Assembly: GCA_017549125.1 (NCBI GenBank)
Contig: JAFYVL010000067.1
Coordinates: 1-62,581 of the forward strand
Length of the DNA stretch: 62,581 nt
Origin: Oscillospiraceae bacterium
GTDB taxonomy: Bacteria > Bacillota > Clostridia > Oscillospirales > Oscillospiraceae
Reading direction: 5' to 3'
Under the pieces are notes generated by a model, which worked only from the letters and a program-made list of their open reading frames with translations, did not search any database and was not told where the DNA came from. Of the stretch, positions 14,018 through 21,328 are shown piece by piece; position 1 is the stretch's first letter, and each line of letters starts with the position of its first letter. A program made the position numbers and the translations under genes.

Positions 14018-14296
14018 ATGTCTAAGAATGAACTGGTAAGCAAAATCGAAGCCCTGAACGAGTGGGAAGCCATTATGGAGGAAGCTAAGGAACAGGCCGA
14101 GGCCATCCGGGACAGCATCAAGGCTGAAATGCTGGCACAGGACACGGAGGAACTTCAAGCCGGAGCCTATATCATCCGCTGGACTTCTATTCTGTCCAAT
14201 CGCTTTGACACTACTGGATTCAAGAAGCTATACGGTGACCTTTACAAGCAATACACCAAACAGATTGCCAGCCGTCGTTTTACCATTAGTGCCTGA
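14018..14296 (+). CDS. Conserved 92-residue coiled-coil island protein (B)
   Basis: It is the homologue of 5756-6034, sharing the helical N terminus (EWEAIMEEAKEQAEAIRD) and the C-terminal block SNRFDTTGFKKLYGDLY with SRRFTISA at the end. The strong similarity against diverged neighbours suggests a conserved partner or DNA site. AAAGGAG precedes the start. It lies behind the XRE-controlled promoter and ahead of the small recombinase, exactly as in A. Confidence 0.75.
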   Translation: MSKNELVSKIEALNEWEAIMEEAKEQAEAIRDSIKAEMLAQDTEELQAGAYIIRWTSILSNRFDTTGFKKLYGDLYKQYTKQIASRRFTISA

Positions 14297-14345
14297 TGTA
14301 AAAAACCGTGGGCTGAAACGCCCACGGTATTCCAAAAGAGTAAGA

Positions 14346-14447
14346 GTTCGTAAAAGATAAATAATACGAACAGCAAAAACAAGGCATTATGCGGTGTGTG
14401 GCCGTCCGCCTCAATTATACGAACAATCCGCCAGCGAAAATACGAAC
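14346..14447 (+). promoter_or_regulatory. Conserved TACGAAC sites ahead of the small recombinase (B)
   Basis: GTTCGTA (14346-14352) and TACGAAC (14365-14371) have a 12-bp spacer, plus direct copies at 14418-14424 and 14441-14447. The motif is unchanged from island A although the island B repressor uses a different operator, so these are more likely sites for the recombinase or another conserved protein. Confidence 0.65.
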
Positions 14448-14468
14448 TTTCGACTATTGGAGGTTGCT

Positions 14469-15032
14469 ATGAATAAGAAAACAAAAGCCCTGACCGAAGG
14501 GCAGTATAAAGAGATTGTCCAGACTATGAAGCAAGGTTTTTGCGGCTGCCGCCCCAACGAGCGCATAGCAACCGCCCTTGTGTTGGAAGCAAATCTAGGG
14601 TTGCGTATCAGCGACATACTAAAACTGCGACCCTGTGATATTGTCCGGGATGGAGACCGCTACCGTTTGGAGATTGTGGAGCAGAAAACCGGGAAGCGCA
14701 GAATCTTCACCGTGCCTTTGGTAATTCAGCAGTATATCGAAAACTATTGCTTGCGTTCCGGTATCCGGCACACGGACTTGATTTTTCCCATCACAGAACG
14801 AGCCGTTCAGAAACAGCTGGCTATGGTCTGCGATCATTTAGGGTATGATGGTATCAGCACTCACAGCTTCCGCAAATGGTATGCTACTGAGATTTACAAA
14901 GCCAACGGCTTTGATATTGCCCTTGTACAAAGGCTTTTGCAGCACAGTTCCGCCTCTACCACACAGCGGTATATCGGCATCGAACCGCAGAGGATAGAAC
15001 AAGCCATTGCCAATCACGCACAGTTGATATAA
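14469..15032 (+). CDS. Small single-domain tyrosine recombinase (island B)
   Basis: The product has 187 residues and is nearly identical in layout to the island A enzyme: Arg in GLRISDIL, HSFR, LLQHSS and Tyr in TTQRYIG are all present. The start at 14469 follows TTGGAGG. It also lacks N-terminal DNA-binding domains. It is followed by a terminator and a converging lipoprotein gene. Conservation of a second recombinase next to conserved sites in both islands points to a function separate from the terminal integrase. Confidence 0.9.
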   Translation: MNKKTKALTEGQYKEIVQTMKQGFCGCRPNERIATALVLEANLGLRISDILKLRPCDIVRDGDRYRLEIVEQKTGKRRIFTVPLVIQQYIENYCLRSGIRHTDLIFPITERAVQKQLAMVCDHLGYDGISTHSFRKWYATEIYKANGFDIALVQRLLQHSSASTTQRYIGIEPQRIEQAIANHAQLI

Positions 15033-15033
15033 A

Positions 15034-15061
15034 AACAGGGAGCCACGAATGGCTCCCTGTT
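15034..15061 (+). terminator. Terminator of the small recombinase (B)
   Basis: AACAGGGAGCC pairs with GGCTCCCTGTT around ACGAAT. Confidence 0.8.
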
Positions 15062-15091
15062 AGTCGGATTGCGAATCAGCTAAGCTAGTTT

Positions 15092-15523
15092 TTATCCGCA
15101 TTCGGGACATGACACCATCCCGGAGTCACAGTTTGTGCAAATCTCCCGGTAATTTCCGTTACAGGAACATGTTTGAATTATTTCACCATCTTCACAGTGA
15201 CTGCAATCAGGATAATATCGACCATCACCTGAGCAAACTGAACAGCGTTGGTATGTCAAAGTATAAGAATTAAAAGCATAGCCTTTGCTGTCGCAGCTTT
15301 TGCACCACTGTGCCTGCCATGTATCTATGCCTTCGCCGTCACAATATTCACATTCGGAATATATTTTCCCTTCTCTACATTTATAGCAAACTTTTTTCCA
15401 TCCATCAACACATTGAGGACAGGTTATCATTCCTTCCCCATCGCATCTAGAGCAGGTGGTTGTACAAGCGCAGAGTGTTGCGCATATTGCAAATGCCAAC
15501 ATAATAGCAATAGTTTTTTTCAT
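15092..15523 (-). CDS. Lipoprotein with repeated CxxC zinc-ribbon motifs, cargo of island B
   Basis: The product has 143 residues. Signal peptide with lipobox LCAC (Cys20), followed by serial CxxCxGxG-like motifs (CSRCDGEG, CPQC, CYKCREGK, CEYCDGEG, CKSCDSKG, CSVCSGDG, CTNCDSG, CPEC), the pattern of the DnaJ Cys-rich zinc domain. It should be anchored outside the membrane and could bind metal or unfolded protein. A zinc-binding DnaJ-like module on the cell surface is unusual. GGAGG precedes the start. It occupies the lipoprotein slot of the island. Confidence 0.75.
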   Translation of the reverse strand: MKKTIAIMLAFAICATLCACTTTCSRCDGEGMITCPQCVDGWKKVCYKCREGKIYSECEYCDGEGIDTWQAQWCKSCDSKGYAFNSYTLTYQRCSVCSGDGRYYPDCSHCEDGEIIQTCSCNGNYREICTNCDSGMVSCPECG

Positions 15524-15564
15524 TTTATTTCCTCCAAAGTATTAATCTAAGGTCAGGTTTTCTT

Positions 15565-15729
15565 TCATGCAAAAGGGTTTGGATAATCCTTAGGGATGTG
15601 ATATGGACTGCCTTTTTTATCTTGTGTAATTCGCTTGTCCGTGGCAATCATTTTATGGCAAAAATCTTGTACCTTCTTCTGAGATACTCCCCACAGCTTT
15701 GCAGCTTCTTTTGTTCCCATGTCTGCCAT
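15565..15729 (-). CDS. Small helix-turn-helix protein, excisionase-like
   Basis: The product has 54 residues and is found only by reading the sequence. MADMGTKEAAKLWGVSQKKV starts a MerR/excisionase-type helix-turn-helix, followed by QDFCHKMIATDKR and the tail GSPYHIPKDYPNPFA, the usual layout of Xis-like proteins. AGAGGTTG lies upstream. It sits between the ncRNA terminator and the lipoprotein gene and could be the excision factor of island B. No equivalent is seen at this place in island A. Confidence 0.7.
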   Translation of the reverse strand: MADMGTKEAAKLWGVSQKKVQDFCHKMIATDKRITQDKKGSPYHIPKDYPNPFA

Positions 15730-15751
15730 AATTAGCAACCTCTCTTTCTAT

Positions 15752-15971
15752 AAAAATAAAAAAGTGCGCCAACCGAAGCTGACGCACTGAAAAACGCAAC
15801 TCCGATTGTCGCCAAACAAATCTCAAACGCAAAAGGGTAAACCCTACTACTGTCCAAGTGGAATTGCATTTTTAGCAAGTTCATTATGGACAGAAGGCAA
15901 AAAGGGTATACTACCCCCCTGAAAAAAGCAAAAGAGAATACCGATTTTGCGTTATTTAGATTTGTTTGGCA
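15752..15971 (-). ncRNA. Structured ncRNA divergent from WYL (island B), about 220 nt
   Basis: Same layout as 7775-7965: promoter, closing stem (GCCAAACAAAUCU with AGAUUUGUUUGGC), internal loop, second stem (ACGCAAAA/UUUUGCGU), the GGGUA-gua-UACCC hairpin, an inner arm (CUGUCCA/UGGACAG over GAACUUGC/GCAAUUC), conserved linker CGGAGUUGCGUUUUU, and a terminator (GTGCGTCAGC-ttcg-GTTGGCGCAC, 15764-15787). Most stem bases differ from island A but remain paired, which is covariation. The conserved unpaired parts (GGCGAC, AUCGGAGUUGCG, AAAAAUGCAA) are candidates for target or protein contact. Confidence 0.8.
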
Positions 15972-15976
15972 TAAAC

Positions 15977-16005
15977 ATAGTATCACACCTACGGCACGAA
16001 CGCAA
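15977..16005 (-). promoter_or_regulatory. Promoter of the island B ncRNA
   Basis: On the minus strand, TTGCGT (16000-16005), 17 bp, TACTAT (15977-15982), with the start expected at the closing stem. Confidence 0.75.
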
Positions 16006-16083
16006 GATAATTTTCTATTCTGCTCTTTTCTCTTTTCTTTTGGTATGATATACTGACAGAAAACGCTTACCGGAGGGGAAGTT

Positions 16084-17100
16084 ATGGCAGAAGGACAAGG
16101 GCGGTCATCTGGTCAGGGTGTGAAGCTACTTTACATCCGGGACTATTTATATAAGCACGCAACAAAGGAGCATCCCAAGAACGCAAATGATATTTGCGAT
16201 TATCTTCTGACAAAAGAGATTGAATCATCACCCAAGACAATCTATAACGATATTACCAGGCTGAGATACGATTTTGGTGTTCCGGTGGAATACAATGCCA
16301 GCAAATGGGGCTATTACATCACCAAACCGGAGTTTGAACCCCATGAATTGCGTTTAATGGTGGATAGTATTCAGGCCTCCAAATTCATTACCCAGGCAGA
16401 AGCCCGGACAATCAGCCAGAAGATAGTAAAGCTAGCAGATGTTTATACCAAGGAAAGTTTGACCCGGAATGCCTATGTTGCAGACCGTGTGCGAAGCATG
16501 AATGAAAGTGTTGTCCGGGATGCTGACCGCCTCCACCGGGCAATCGCTGAAAACCGCAAGATTGGTTTCCGTTATTTCCACTATACCCCCAGCAAAGAGA
16601 ATCCCAAGCAGTATTCCAAGAAGGGCGATCTATACATTGTCAGCCCCTACGGCCTCCTGTGGGACAACGGCAATTATTATCTATACGCATACATCACCGA
16701 GAAAAACGAATTCCACACCTTCCGCATTGACCGGATGGAGCGTATCACGAATCCGCTTCCAGAAAAGCGTGATGGGGAGGCGGAGTTCAAAAAGGAGCGT
16801 ATTACAAACCAAGCGTTCAAAGTATTTCAGCAGTATCACGGAGAACAGGCCAATGTGCGCATTCGCTTTATCAACCGTTTGGCAGATGCGGTTATCGACC
16901 AGTTTGGTAAGGAAATAATGCTGATTCCAACAGACGAAAAGCATTTTACTGCCACATTGCCGGTGGAACTAAGCCCACCGTTTTATGCCTGGGTGGCTAC
17001 CTTCGGCAGAGGTGCGAAAATTCTGACACCGCAGATCGCCATTGACGGTATGCGAACATTCATTGAAAAGGTAAGCGATATGTATAAAAACGAGGGATGA
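16084..17100 (+). CDS. WYL-domain transcriptional regulator (island B)
   Basis: The product has 338 residues. Winged helix at about 12-75 (SPKTIYNDITRLRYDFG), WYL domain at about 155-220 (NRKIGFRYFHYTP, NYYLYAY, TFRIDRM) and C-terminal WCX-like part. It is shorter than the island A protein because it lacks the acidic insert. The promoter carries the same TTTTGGTATGATATACT block, and GGAGGGG precedes the start. Like its counterpart it is divergent from the ncRNA, so it may control or sense that RNA. Confidence 0.9.
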   Translation: MAEGQGRSSGQGVKLLYIRDYLYKHATKEHPKNANDICDYLLTKEIESSPKTIYNDITRLRYDFGVPVEYNASKWGYYITKPEFEPHELRLMVDSIQASKFITQAEARTISQKIVKLADVYTKESLTRNAYVADRVRSMNESVVRDADRLHRAIAENRKIGFRYFHYTPSKENPKQYSKKGDLYIVSPYGLLWDNGNYYLYAYITEKNEFHTFRIDRMERITNPLPEKRDGEAEFKKERITNQAFKVFQQYHGEQANVRIRFINRLADAVIDQFGKEIMLIPTDEKHFTATLPVELSPPFYAWVATFGRGAKILTPQIAIDGMRTFIEKVSDMYKNEG

Positions 17101-17125
17101 TGTGACTGCATCATCCCTCGTTCTT
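17091..17125. terminator. Terminator overlapping the WYL stop (B)
   Basis: CGAGGGATGATG (17091-17102, including the stop codon) pairs with CATCATCCCTCG (17109-17120). The T tract is moderate. Confidence 0.7.
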
Positions 17126-17163
17126 GCTTTTTGATAAAAGATGTTCAAAGATGTTCCCTCGGC

Positions 17164-18099
17164 CTATCTTCGTGTTATCTTTTCTTTTGGTTGATTCATT
17201 TGAGCCAGCGGAGAAAAACGGTCAAAGTTTTTAGCTATGTCCGAATCATAAATGGCACAATAATGCTTTGTCATTTTCAGGGTGCTATGCCCCAACAGCT
17301 TTTGGAGCATAAACGCATCTCCACCACAGTCAACGAGATATTTCCGGGCAAAGGTGTGGCGGTATAAATGTGTGCTCGTTTTTTCCACGCCTCTCGATCT
17401 ATTATATTTTGCGATAGCAAGCCGTAATGCGTTCATTGTCAGCATTTCCCCAAACTGATTACAGAATAGATATTGTTCCGCCTCACCGCCACGAATGGCA
17501 ATATACTCTCTCAAAATATTCACCATGACACTACACAATGGAATTACTTGAATTTTGCTGTTCTTTGTATGCCGGAGCGTAATTTGCCGGGCATCCAAAT
17601 CCACATCTCGGTTTTGAATGTTGCGAACTGTGGAAGCCCGGCAACCGCTATTGAGCAAGAAATTCACGATTACCCAATTCCGGTATTCCGTAAAATCGCA
17701 ATTCCTTCCCGGCTTTTTCAGAAGCTTCACAAGTTCATTATCCGAGTATGTTTCCTTGACCGTATCTTTGTCCTTCATATTGGGGAGTGTTAGCGTTGTC
17801 ATGTCTTTTTCATTACACCAATTCAGAAATGTCCGTACAATTCGCACATAAGTTGTTATGGAATTATGGGCAAGGCCAGCTTTCCGCATAGCTACAATCA
17901 TTTCATCCAAGTGCTTCCGGGTAAGCTGTTCAAGTGGAATATCCACATCCAAATACTTTGCTATGGTGTGGAGATTATTGTGGTAATTGCGAATTGTAAT
18001 ATCCGCCACATTCTCCGCTGTTTTTGCTGTGATAAAGCTTGCGAATACCTCCGCATAGGTGCTGTTTGTTTCCTTTGTCATCGTAATTTTTCTTGCCAT
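17164..18099 (-). CDS. Tyrosine integrase of island B
   Basis: The product has 311 residues. The start at 18099 (MARKITMTK) is chosen because longer frames run into the tRNA terminator and tRNA. N-terminal core-binding domain, then catalytic Arg (SGCRASTVR), His-x-x-Arg (LYRHTFA preceded by STH), His (LLGHST) and Tyr (MTKHYC). It is homologous to the island A integrase and should target the same tRNA-Thr core, which explains the tandem arrangement. Its stop codon is TAG. It ends beside the right att site. Confidence 0.95.
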   Translation of the reverse strand: MARKITMTKETNSTYAEVFASFITAKTAENVADITIRNYHNNLHTIAKYLDVDIPLEQLTRKHLDEMIVAMRKAGLAHNSITTYVRIVRTFLNWCNEKDMTTLTLPNMKDKDTVKETYSDNELVKLLKKPGRNCDFTEYRNWVIVNFLLNSGCRASTVRNIQNRDVDLDARQITLRHTKNSKIQVIPLCSVMVNILREYIAIRGGEAEQYLFCNQFGEMLTMNALRLAIAKYNRSRGVEKTSTHLYRHTFARKYLVDCGGDAFMLQKLLGHSTLKMTKHYCAIYDSDIAKNFDRFSPLAQMNQPKEKITRR

Positions 18100-18108
18100 A
18101 ATGAGAAC

Positions 18109-18143
18109 GCATCCCTTCCTAAAAAATACACAAGAAGGGATGC
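18109..18143. promoter_or_regulatory. Inverted repeat in the integrase leader (B)
   Basis: GCATCCCTTC (18109-18118) pairs with GAAGGGATGC (18134-18143). Position and core (CATCCCT) match the inverted repeat in the island A integrase leader. Confidence 0.6.
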
Positions 18144-18170
18144 GGTCTGACTTTTTCACAGAAAATAAGA

Positions 18171-18204
18171 AAAACCCTCGGAAACACAAGGTTTCCAAGG
18201 GTTT
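18171..18204 (-). terminator. tRNA-Thr terminator carried by island B
   Basis: AAAACCCT-C-GGAAAC pairs with GTTTCC-A-AGGGTTTT directly after the encoded CCA of the tRNA on the minus strand. Confidence 0.85.
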
Positions 18205-18280
<76 letters not shown>

Positions 18281-18365
18281 ATTTCGCTGACAGCTTTGAC
18301 ATTATATAATAGGGAATGGGAAATGTCAAGCCCTAAAATGAATTTTTTCGATTTCTTTTTTAGGT

Positions 18366-19061
18366 TCAGCTTTCAGCAACCACACCCCAGCTGGGGAGAG
18401 ATTCAAAATGGAGGGTTTTCCCACCGTAGGGGAAGGTTAAAGCGCAGGAATAGAGCATGGGTTCGGTCTCGGCAGCGCGAGAGCCGTACTTATGGTCGCC
18501 CACCAGGGGGAAACCACGGCTGGAAAACTGCACACGGATCTGGTGGCTTCTGCCGGTATGCAGCTTAATGCGCACCAGAGATCGGCTCTCGGCTCCCTCT
18601 GTGAGGGAGCTGTCACCGAAGGTGACTGAGGGAGTGTGGTTGTCCCCTGTCGGCATTTGCCGACATCCCTCTCTGAGAGGGGGACAAGGAGTCAGACGGA
18701 TAAATTCCAAACTGGCGGCCTTTACACCATTGCGGCTGCGCTTGACCACAAATACCTTGTTCTTACGGCTGTCCTTGAACAGCAGATCCTTCCAGGTATC
18801 GGCCTGGGGAGGTGTACCGTGTACCATGGCCACATATTCTTTGATCATCTGTCCCTCTTGAATGACTTTGGACAGGGTAGCGGCAGAAGCTTTGGTACGT
18901 GCATAGACCATGAGACCGCCTACATTTTTATCTAATCGGTGCAGAGGGAAGATCTGACCGCCCACAGCTTCCTGTAATGCCTTGGGCATTTCCTGCTCTG
19001 AATCCAGCCCCACCGGCTTGATACAGACCACAACCTGATTGTCTGAAAAAAGAATCTCCAT
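18366..19061 (-). CDS. RluA-family pseudouridine synthase with in-frame repeat insertion
   Basis: The product has 231 residues. The catalytic motif HRLDKNVGG is at about residues 41-49, and the C-terminal core (KLHTGRSHQIRVQFSSRGFPL, GDHKYGS) is typical of RluA enzymes that convert uridine to pseudouridine in rRNA or tRNA. No S4 domain. Residues about 125-160 (PCPPLREGCRQM, then NHTPSVTFGDSSLTEG) come from a palindromic repeat (18590-18686) inserted in frame between two core strands. The family is normally continuous there. AAAGGAG precedes the start. Whether the enzyme stays active is unknown. Confidence 0.9.
   Translation of the reverse strand: MEILFSDNQVVVCIKPVGLDSEQEMPKALQEAVGGQIFPLHRLDKNVGGLMVYARTKASAATLSKVIQEGQMIKEYVAMVHGTPPQADTWKDLLFKDSRKNKVFVVKRSRNGVKAASLEFIRLTPCPPLREGCRQMPTGDNHTPSVTFGDSSLTEGAESRSLVRIKLHTGRSHQIRVQFSSRGFPLVGDHKYGSRAAETEPMLYSCALTFPYGGKTLHFESLPSWGVVAES
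18590..18686. repeat. Palindromic GGCTCCC-type element inside a coding sequence
   Basis: It begins GGCTCCCTCTGTGAGGGAGC, continues TGTCACCGAAGGTGACTGAGGGAG, and ends CCCTCTCTGAGAGGG. The same family recurs at 24772, 38380, 39226 and 39843. Here its length keeps the reading frame open. Confidence 0.8.
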
Positions 19062-19080
19062 AGCCTACTCCTTTCCAATT

Positions 19081-19164
19081 CCAATTTGAAACGCATGGGC
19101 GTTTCATCCCAATACGCGTTAACCTTGGGAGGTAATCGTTTTTGCCCAAACCCGCCCGGTAACG
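19081..19164. repeat. Dispersed 84-bp repeat, copy 1
   Basis: It is nearly identical to 52879-52961: both run from AATTTGAAACGCATGGGCG through CATCCCAATACGCGTTA to CCCAAACCCGCCCGGTAACG. The gap 19062-19364 holds this repeat and a downstream inverted segment (ACCGGGCGGGTTAGG), with no gene. Confidence 0.8.
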
Positions 19165-19364
19165 CTATATATCAATAACCATAAGGGCTTGAGGCAGAAA
19201 CGATACCGGGCGGGTTAGGGAAATAAAGATGATTGCCCAGAGTTTGTGCGTATTGCCTGGCCGTGCTACGGCCCGATAAATTGGAATTTATTATATCACA
19301 ATGGTGTGAATATTGCAATCGTGGGGGATTGGGTGTATAATAACCACAAATGGAGGAAATGGAA

Positions 19365-21104
19365 ATGAAACAGAAGAACACAGAGAAAAAGCCGTTGGGT
19401 GCTTTTCTCTCCTATTTTAAAAATCATAAAGGATTATTCTTCCTGGACATCTTTTGCGCCTGTCTGATCGCCGGTGTGGATCTGGCATTTCCTTTGATTA
19501 CCCGATCAGCCCTTTACGATATGCTCCCCGGGCGAGAGTACAGAACCTTCTTTGTAATCGTGATCGCTCTGGTGATCTGTTATGTGATCCGCTCACTGCT
19601 GAATTTTGTGGTAGCCTACCTGGGACACATGTTTGGCGCAAAGGTGGAGGCAGATATCCGTGCGGATCTGTTCCGCCACCTGCAAAAGCAGAGCCATGAT
19701 TTTTACGATCATAACCGCACCGGTCAGCTCATGAGCCGTTTGACCTCTGACCTGTTTGAGATCACGGAACTGGCGCACCATGGCCCGGAGGATCTGCTGA
19801 CCTCCACGGTGACCATTGTGGGCGCTTTGGTGGTCATGGGCAGTATCGCCTGGGAACTGGCGGTGGTGGTAGGATTGATGATCCCCATTTTCATGGGGGT
19901 TCTGATGCTGTTGCGCCGGCGCATGGGCAGCGCATCTGCCGCCCGTAAAGCCAAGACCGCCCATATTAACACGGAGATCGAAACCAGCCTGTCCGGTATG
20001 CGTACCGCCAAGGCGTTTGGCAACGAAGCCCAGGAGATCGCTCGGTTTGACCGTGCCAACGGCCAGTTCGTGGATGCCGCTCGTGGCTTTTATAAGACCA
20101 TGGGTCAGTTCCATAGCGTCATGGAGTTTTTGCTTTGCAGCCTGAATGTAGTGGTCATTGGTCTGGGTGGTTATCTGATCATGAAAGACCGCATGGACTA
20201 CCGGGATCTGCTGACCTTCACCCTGTACATTGCCGCATTTATTAGCCCCATGCGGAAGCTGTCCGGCTTCTCTGAGCAGTTTGCCACAGCCTTTGCAGGC
20301 TTAAAGCGGTTTGTGACCATTATGAACACCCAGCCCACCATCCGGGATAAAGAAGATGCGGTGGAGCTGGAACATGTGCAAGGCCGCATCACCGTGGAGG
20401 ATGTAAGCTTTGCCTACGATGGGGATCTGGATGTGCTGGAGAATGTGTCTTTGACGGTGGAAGCCGGTCAGACCATTGCCATTGTAGGCCCTTCCGGTGG
20501 CGGCAAGACCACCTTGTGCCAGCTGATCCCTCGGTTCTATGAGGTCAGCCGTGGCCGCATTACCATTGACGGCAAGGATATCCGGGATGTGACCCAGGAG
20601 AGTTTGCATAAGAATATCGGTATTGTCCAGCAGGATGTGTTCCTGTTTGCAGATACCATTCTGGAAAATATTCGCTATGGCAGACCCGATGCCACCGACC
20701 AGGAGGTTTGGGAAGCTGCCAAGAAGGCGGAGATTTTTGAGGATATCCAGGCCATGCCCAAGGGCTTTGATACCTATGTGGGCGAGCGTGGCGTGCTGCT
20801 CTCCGGTGGCCAGAAGCAGAGAGTGGCCATTGCCCGAATTTTCCTGAAGAATCCGCCCATTCTGATTTTGGACGAAGCCACATCCGCCTTGGACTCTGTG
20901 ACCGAAGCCAAGATCCAGCGTGCCTTTGATGCCCTGGCGCAAGGTCGTACTACCTTGATCATCGCCCACCGTCTGAGTACCATCCGTTCTGCCCAGCGGA
21001 TCATCGCCATTGCCGACGGTGTGATCGCCCAGGAGGGCAGCCATGCCCAACTGATGGAACAGGGCGGTCTGTATGCCCAGCTGTACAACACCCAACACGG
21101 GTGA
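19365..21104 (+). CDS. ABC exporter, fused membrane and ATPase domains
   Basis: About 579 residues. An N-terminal six-helix export domain (about 1-315) is followed by an ATPase domain with Walker A GPSGGGKTT, Q loop VQQDVFLF, signature LSGGQKQR, Walker B ILILDEAT and switch His (IIAHRLST). It resembles MsbA/LmrA-type half transporters, which act as homodimers exporting lipids, drugs or peptides. The start at 19365 is favoured because GGAGG lies 8 bases upstream; ATG 19350 is possible. It is monocistronic with its own terminator. Confidence 0.93.
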   Translation: MKQKNTEKKPLGAFLSYFKNHKGLFFLDIFCACLIAGVDLAFPLITRSALYDMLPGREYRTFFVIVIALVICYVIRSLLNFVVAYLGHMFGAKVEADIRADLFRHLQKQSHDFYDHNRTGQLMSRLTSDLFEITELAHHGPEDLLTSTVTIVGALVVMGSIAWELAVVVGLMIPIFMGVLMLLRRRMGSASAARKAKTAHINTEIETSLSGMRTAKAFGNEAQEIARFDRANGQFVDAARGFYKTMGQFHSVMEFLLCSLNVVVIGLGGYLIMKDRMDYRDLLTFTLYIAAFISPMRKLSGFSEQFATAFAGLKRFVTIMNTQPTIRDKEDAVELEHVQGRITVEDVSFAYDGDLDVLENVSLTVEAGQTIAIVGPSGGGKTTLCQLIPRFYEVSRGRITIDGKDIRDVTQESLHKNIGIVQQDVFLFADTILENIRYGRPDATDQEVWEAAKKAEIFEDIQAMPKGFDTYVGERGVLLSGGQKQRVAIARIFLKNPPILILDEATSALDSVTEAKIQRAFDALAQGRTTLIIAHRLSTIRSAQRIIAIADGVIAQEGSHAQLMEQGGLYAQLYNTQHG

Positions 21105-21190
21105 GAAACAGGCGGTACCTTTTGCCGAAAAACGGCCAAATTTGACCCTGTTTTTTACAAAACTGCAAAAAAAGTGAAAATTGGCAAAGT

Positions 21191-21235
21191 CCCGAAACCC
21201 TTATGTAGCAAGGGTTTCGGGGCTTTTTGTTTTTC
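21191..21235 (+). terminator. Terminator between the ABC exporter and the phage-like operon
   Basis: CCCGAAACCCTT pairs with AAGGGTTTCGGG, then GCTTTTTGTTTTT. Confidence 0.9.
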
Positions 21236-21240
21236 CATTT

Positions 21241-21291
21241 TACAAGGTCATTACAAGGTGGGAAAAAAACAGACTTTTCAGACCTTATAAT
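21241..21291 (+). promoter_or_regulatory. Promoter of the phage-like operon with a tandem activator-type repeat
   Basis: Two TACAAGGT copies (21241-21248 and 21252-21259) are exactly 11 bp apart, one helical turn, ahead of TATAAT (21286-21291). No -35 is present (21263-21268 is all A). That is typical of an activator-dependent promoter. It is the only promoter I can see for the 14-kb operon. Confidence 0.6.
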
Positions 21292-21328
21292 ATAGCTGTG
21301 GCCGGCAAATCGCAAAAAAGGAGCATGT

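Larger units (their letters stand above)
11013..18204. mobile_element. Island B, second tandem integrative element
   Basis: It is bounded by att cores at 11013 and 18205. Modules in order: one YxGL-family gene, a hairpin, the amber ORF unit, an Abi-like cargo gene, XRE, a 92-residue protein, a small recombinase, a Cys-rich lipoprotein and small HTH gene, the ncRNA, the WYL regulator, and the integrase. The order matches island A throughout, while the cargo differs and the integrase and repressor operators have diverged. The two are therefore related but independent elements, not a duplication. Confidence 0.9.

Noticed and set aside
11013-18204. Island B as a simple duplication of island A
   Set aside because: Core genes have diverged, operators differ and the cargo is unrelated, so the two are separate elements of one family.
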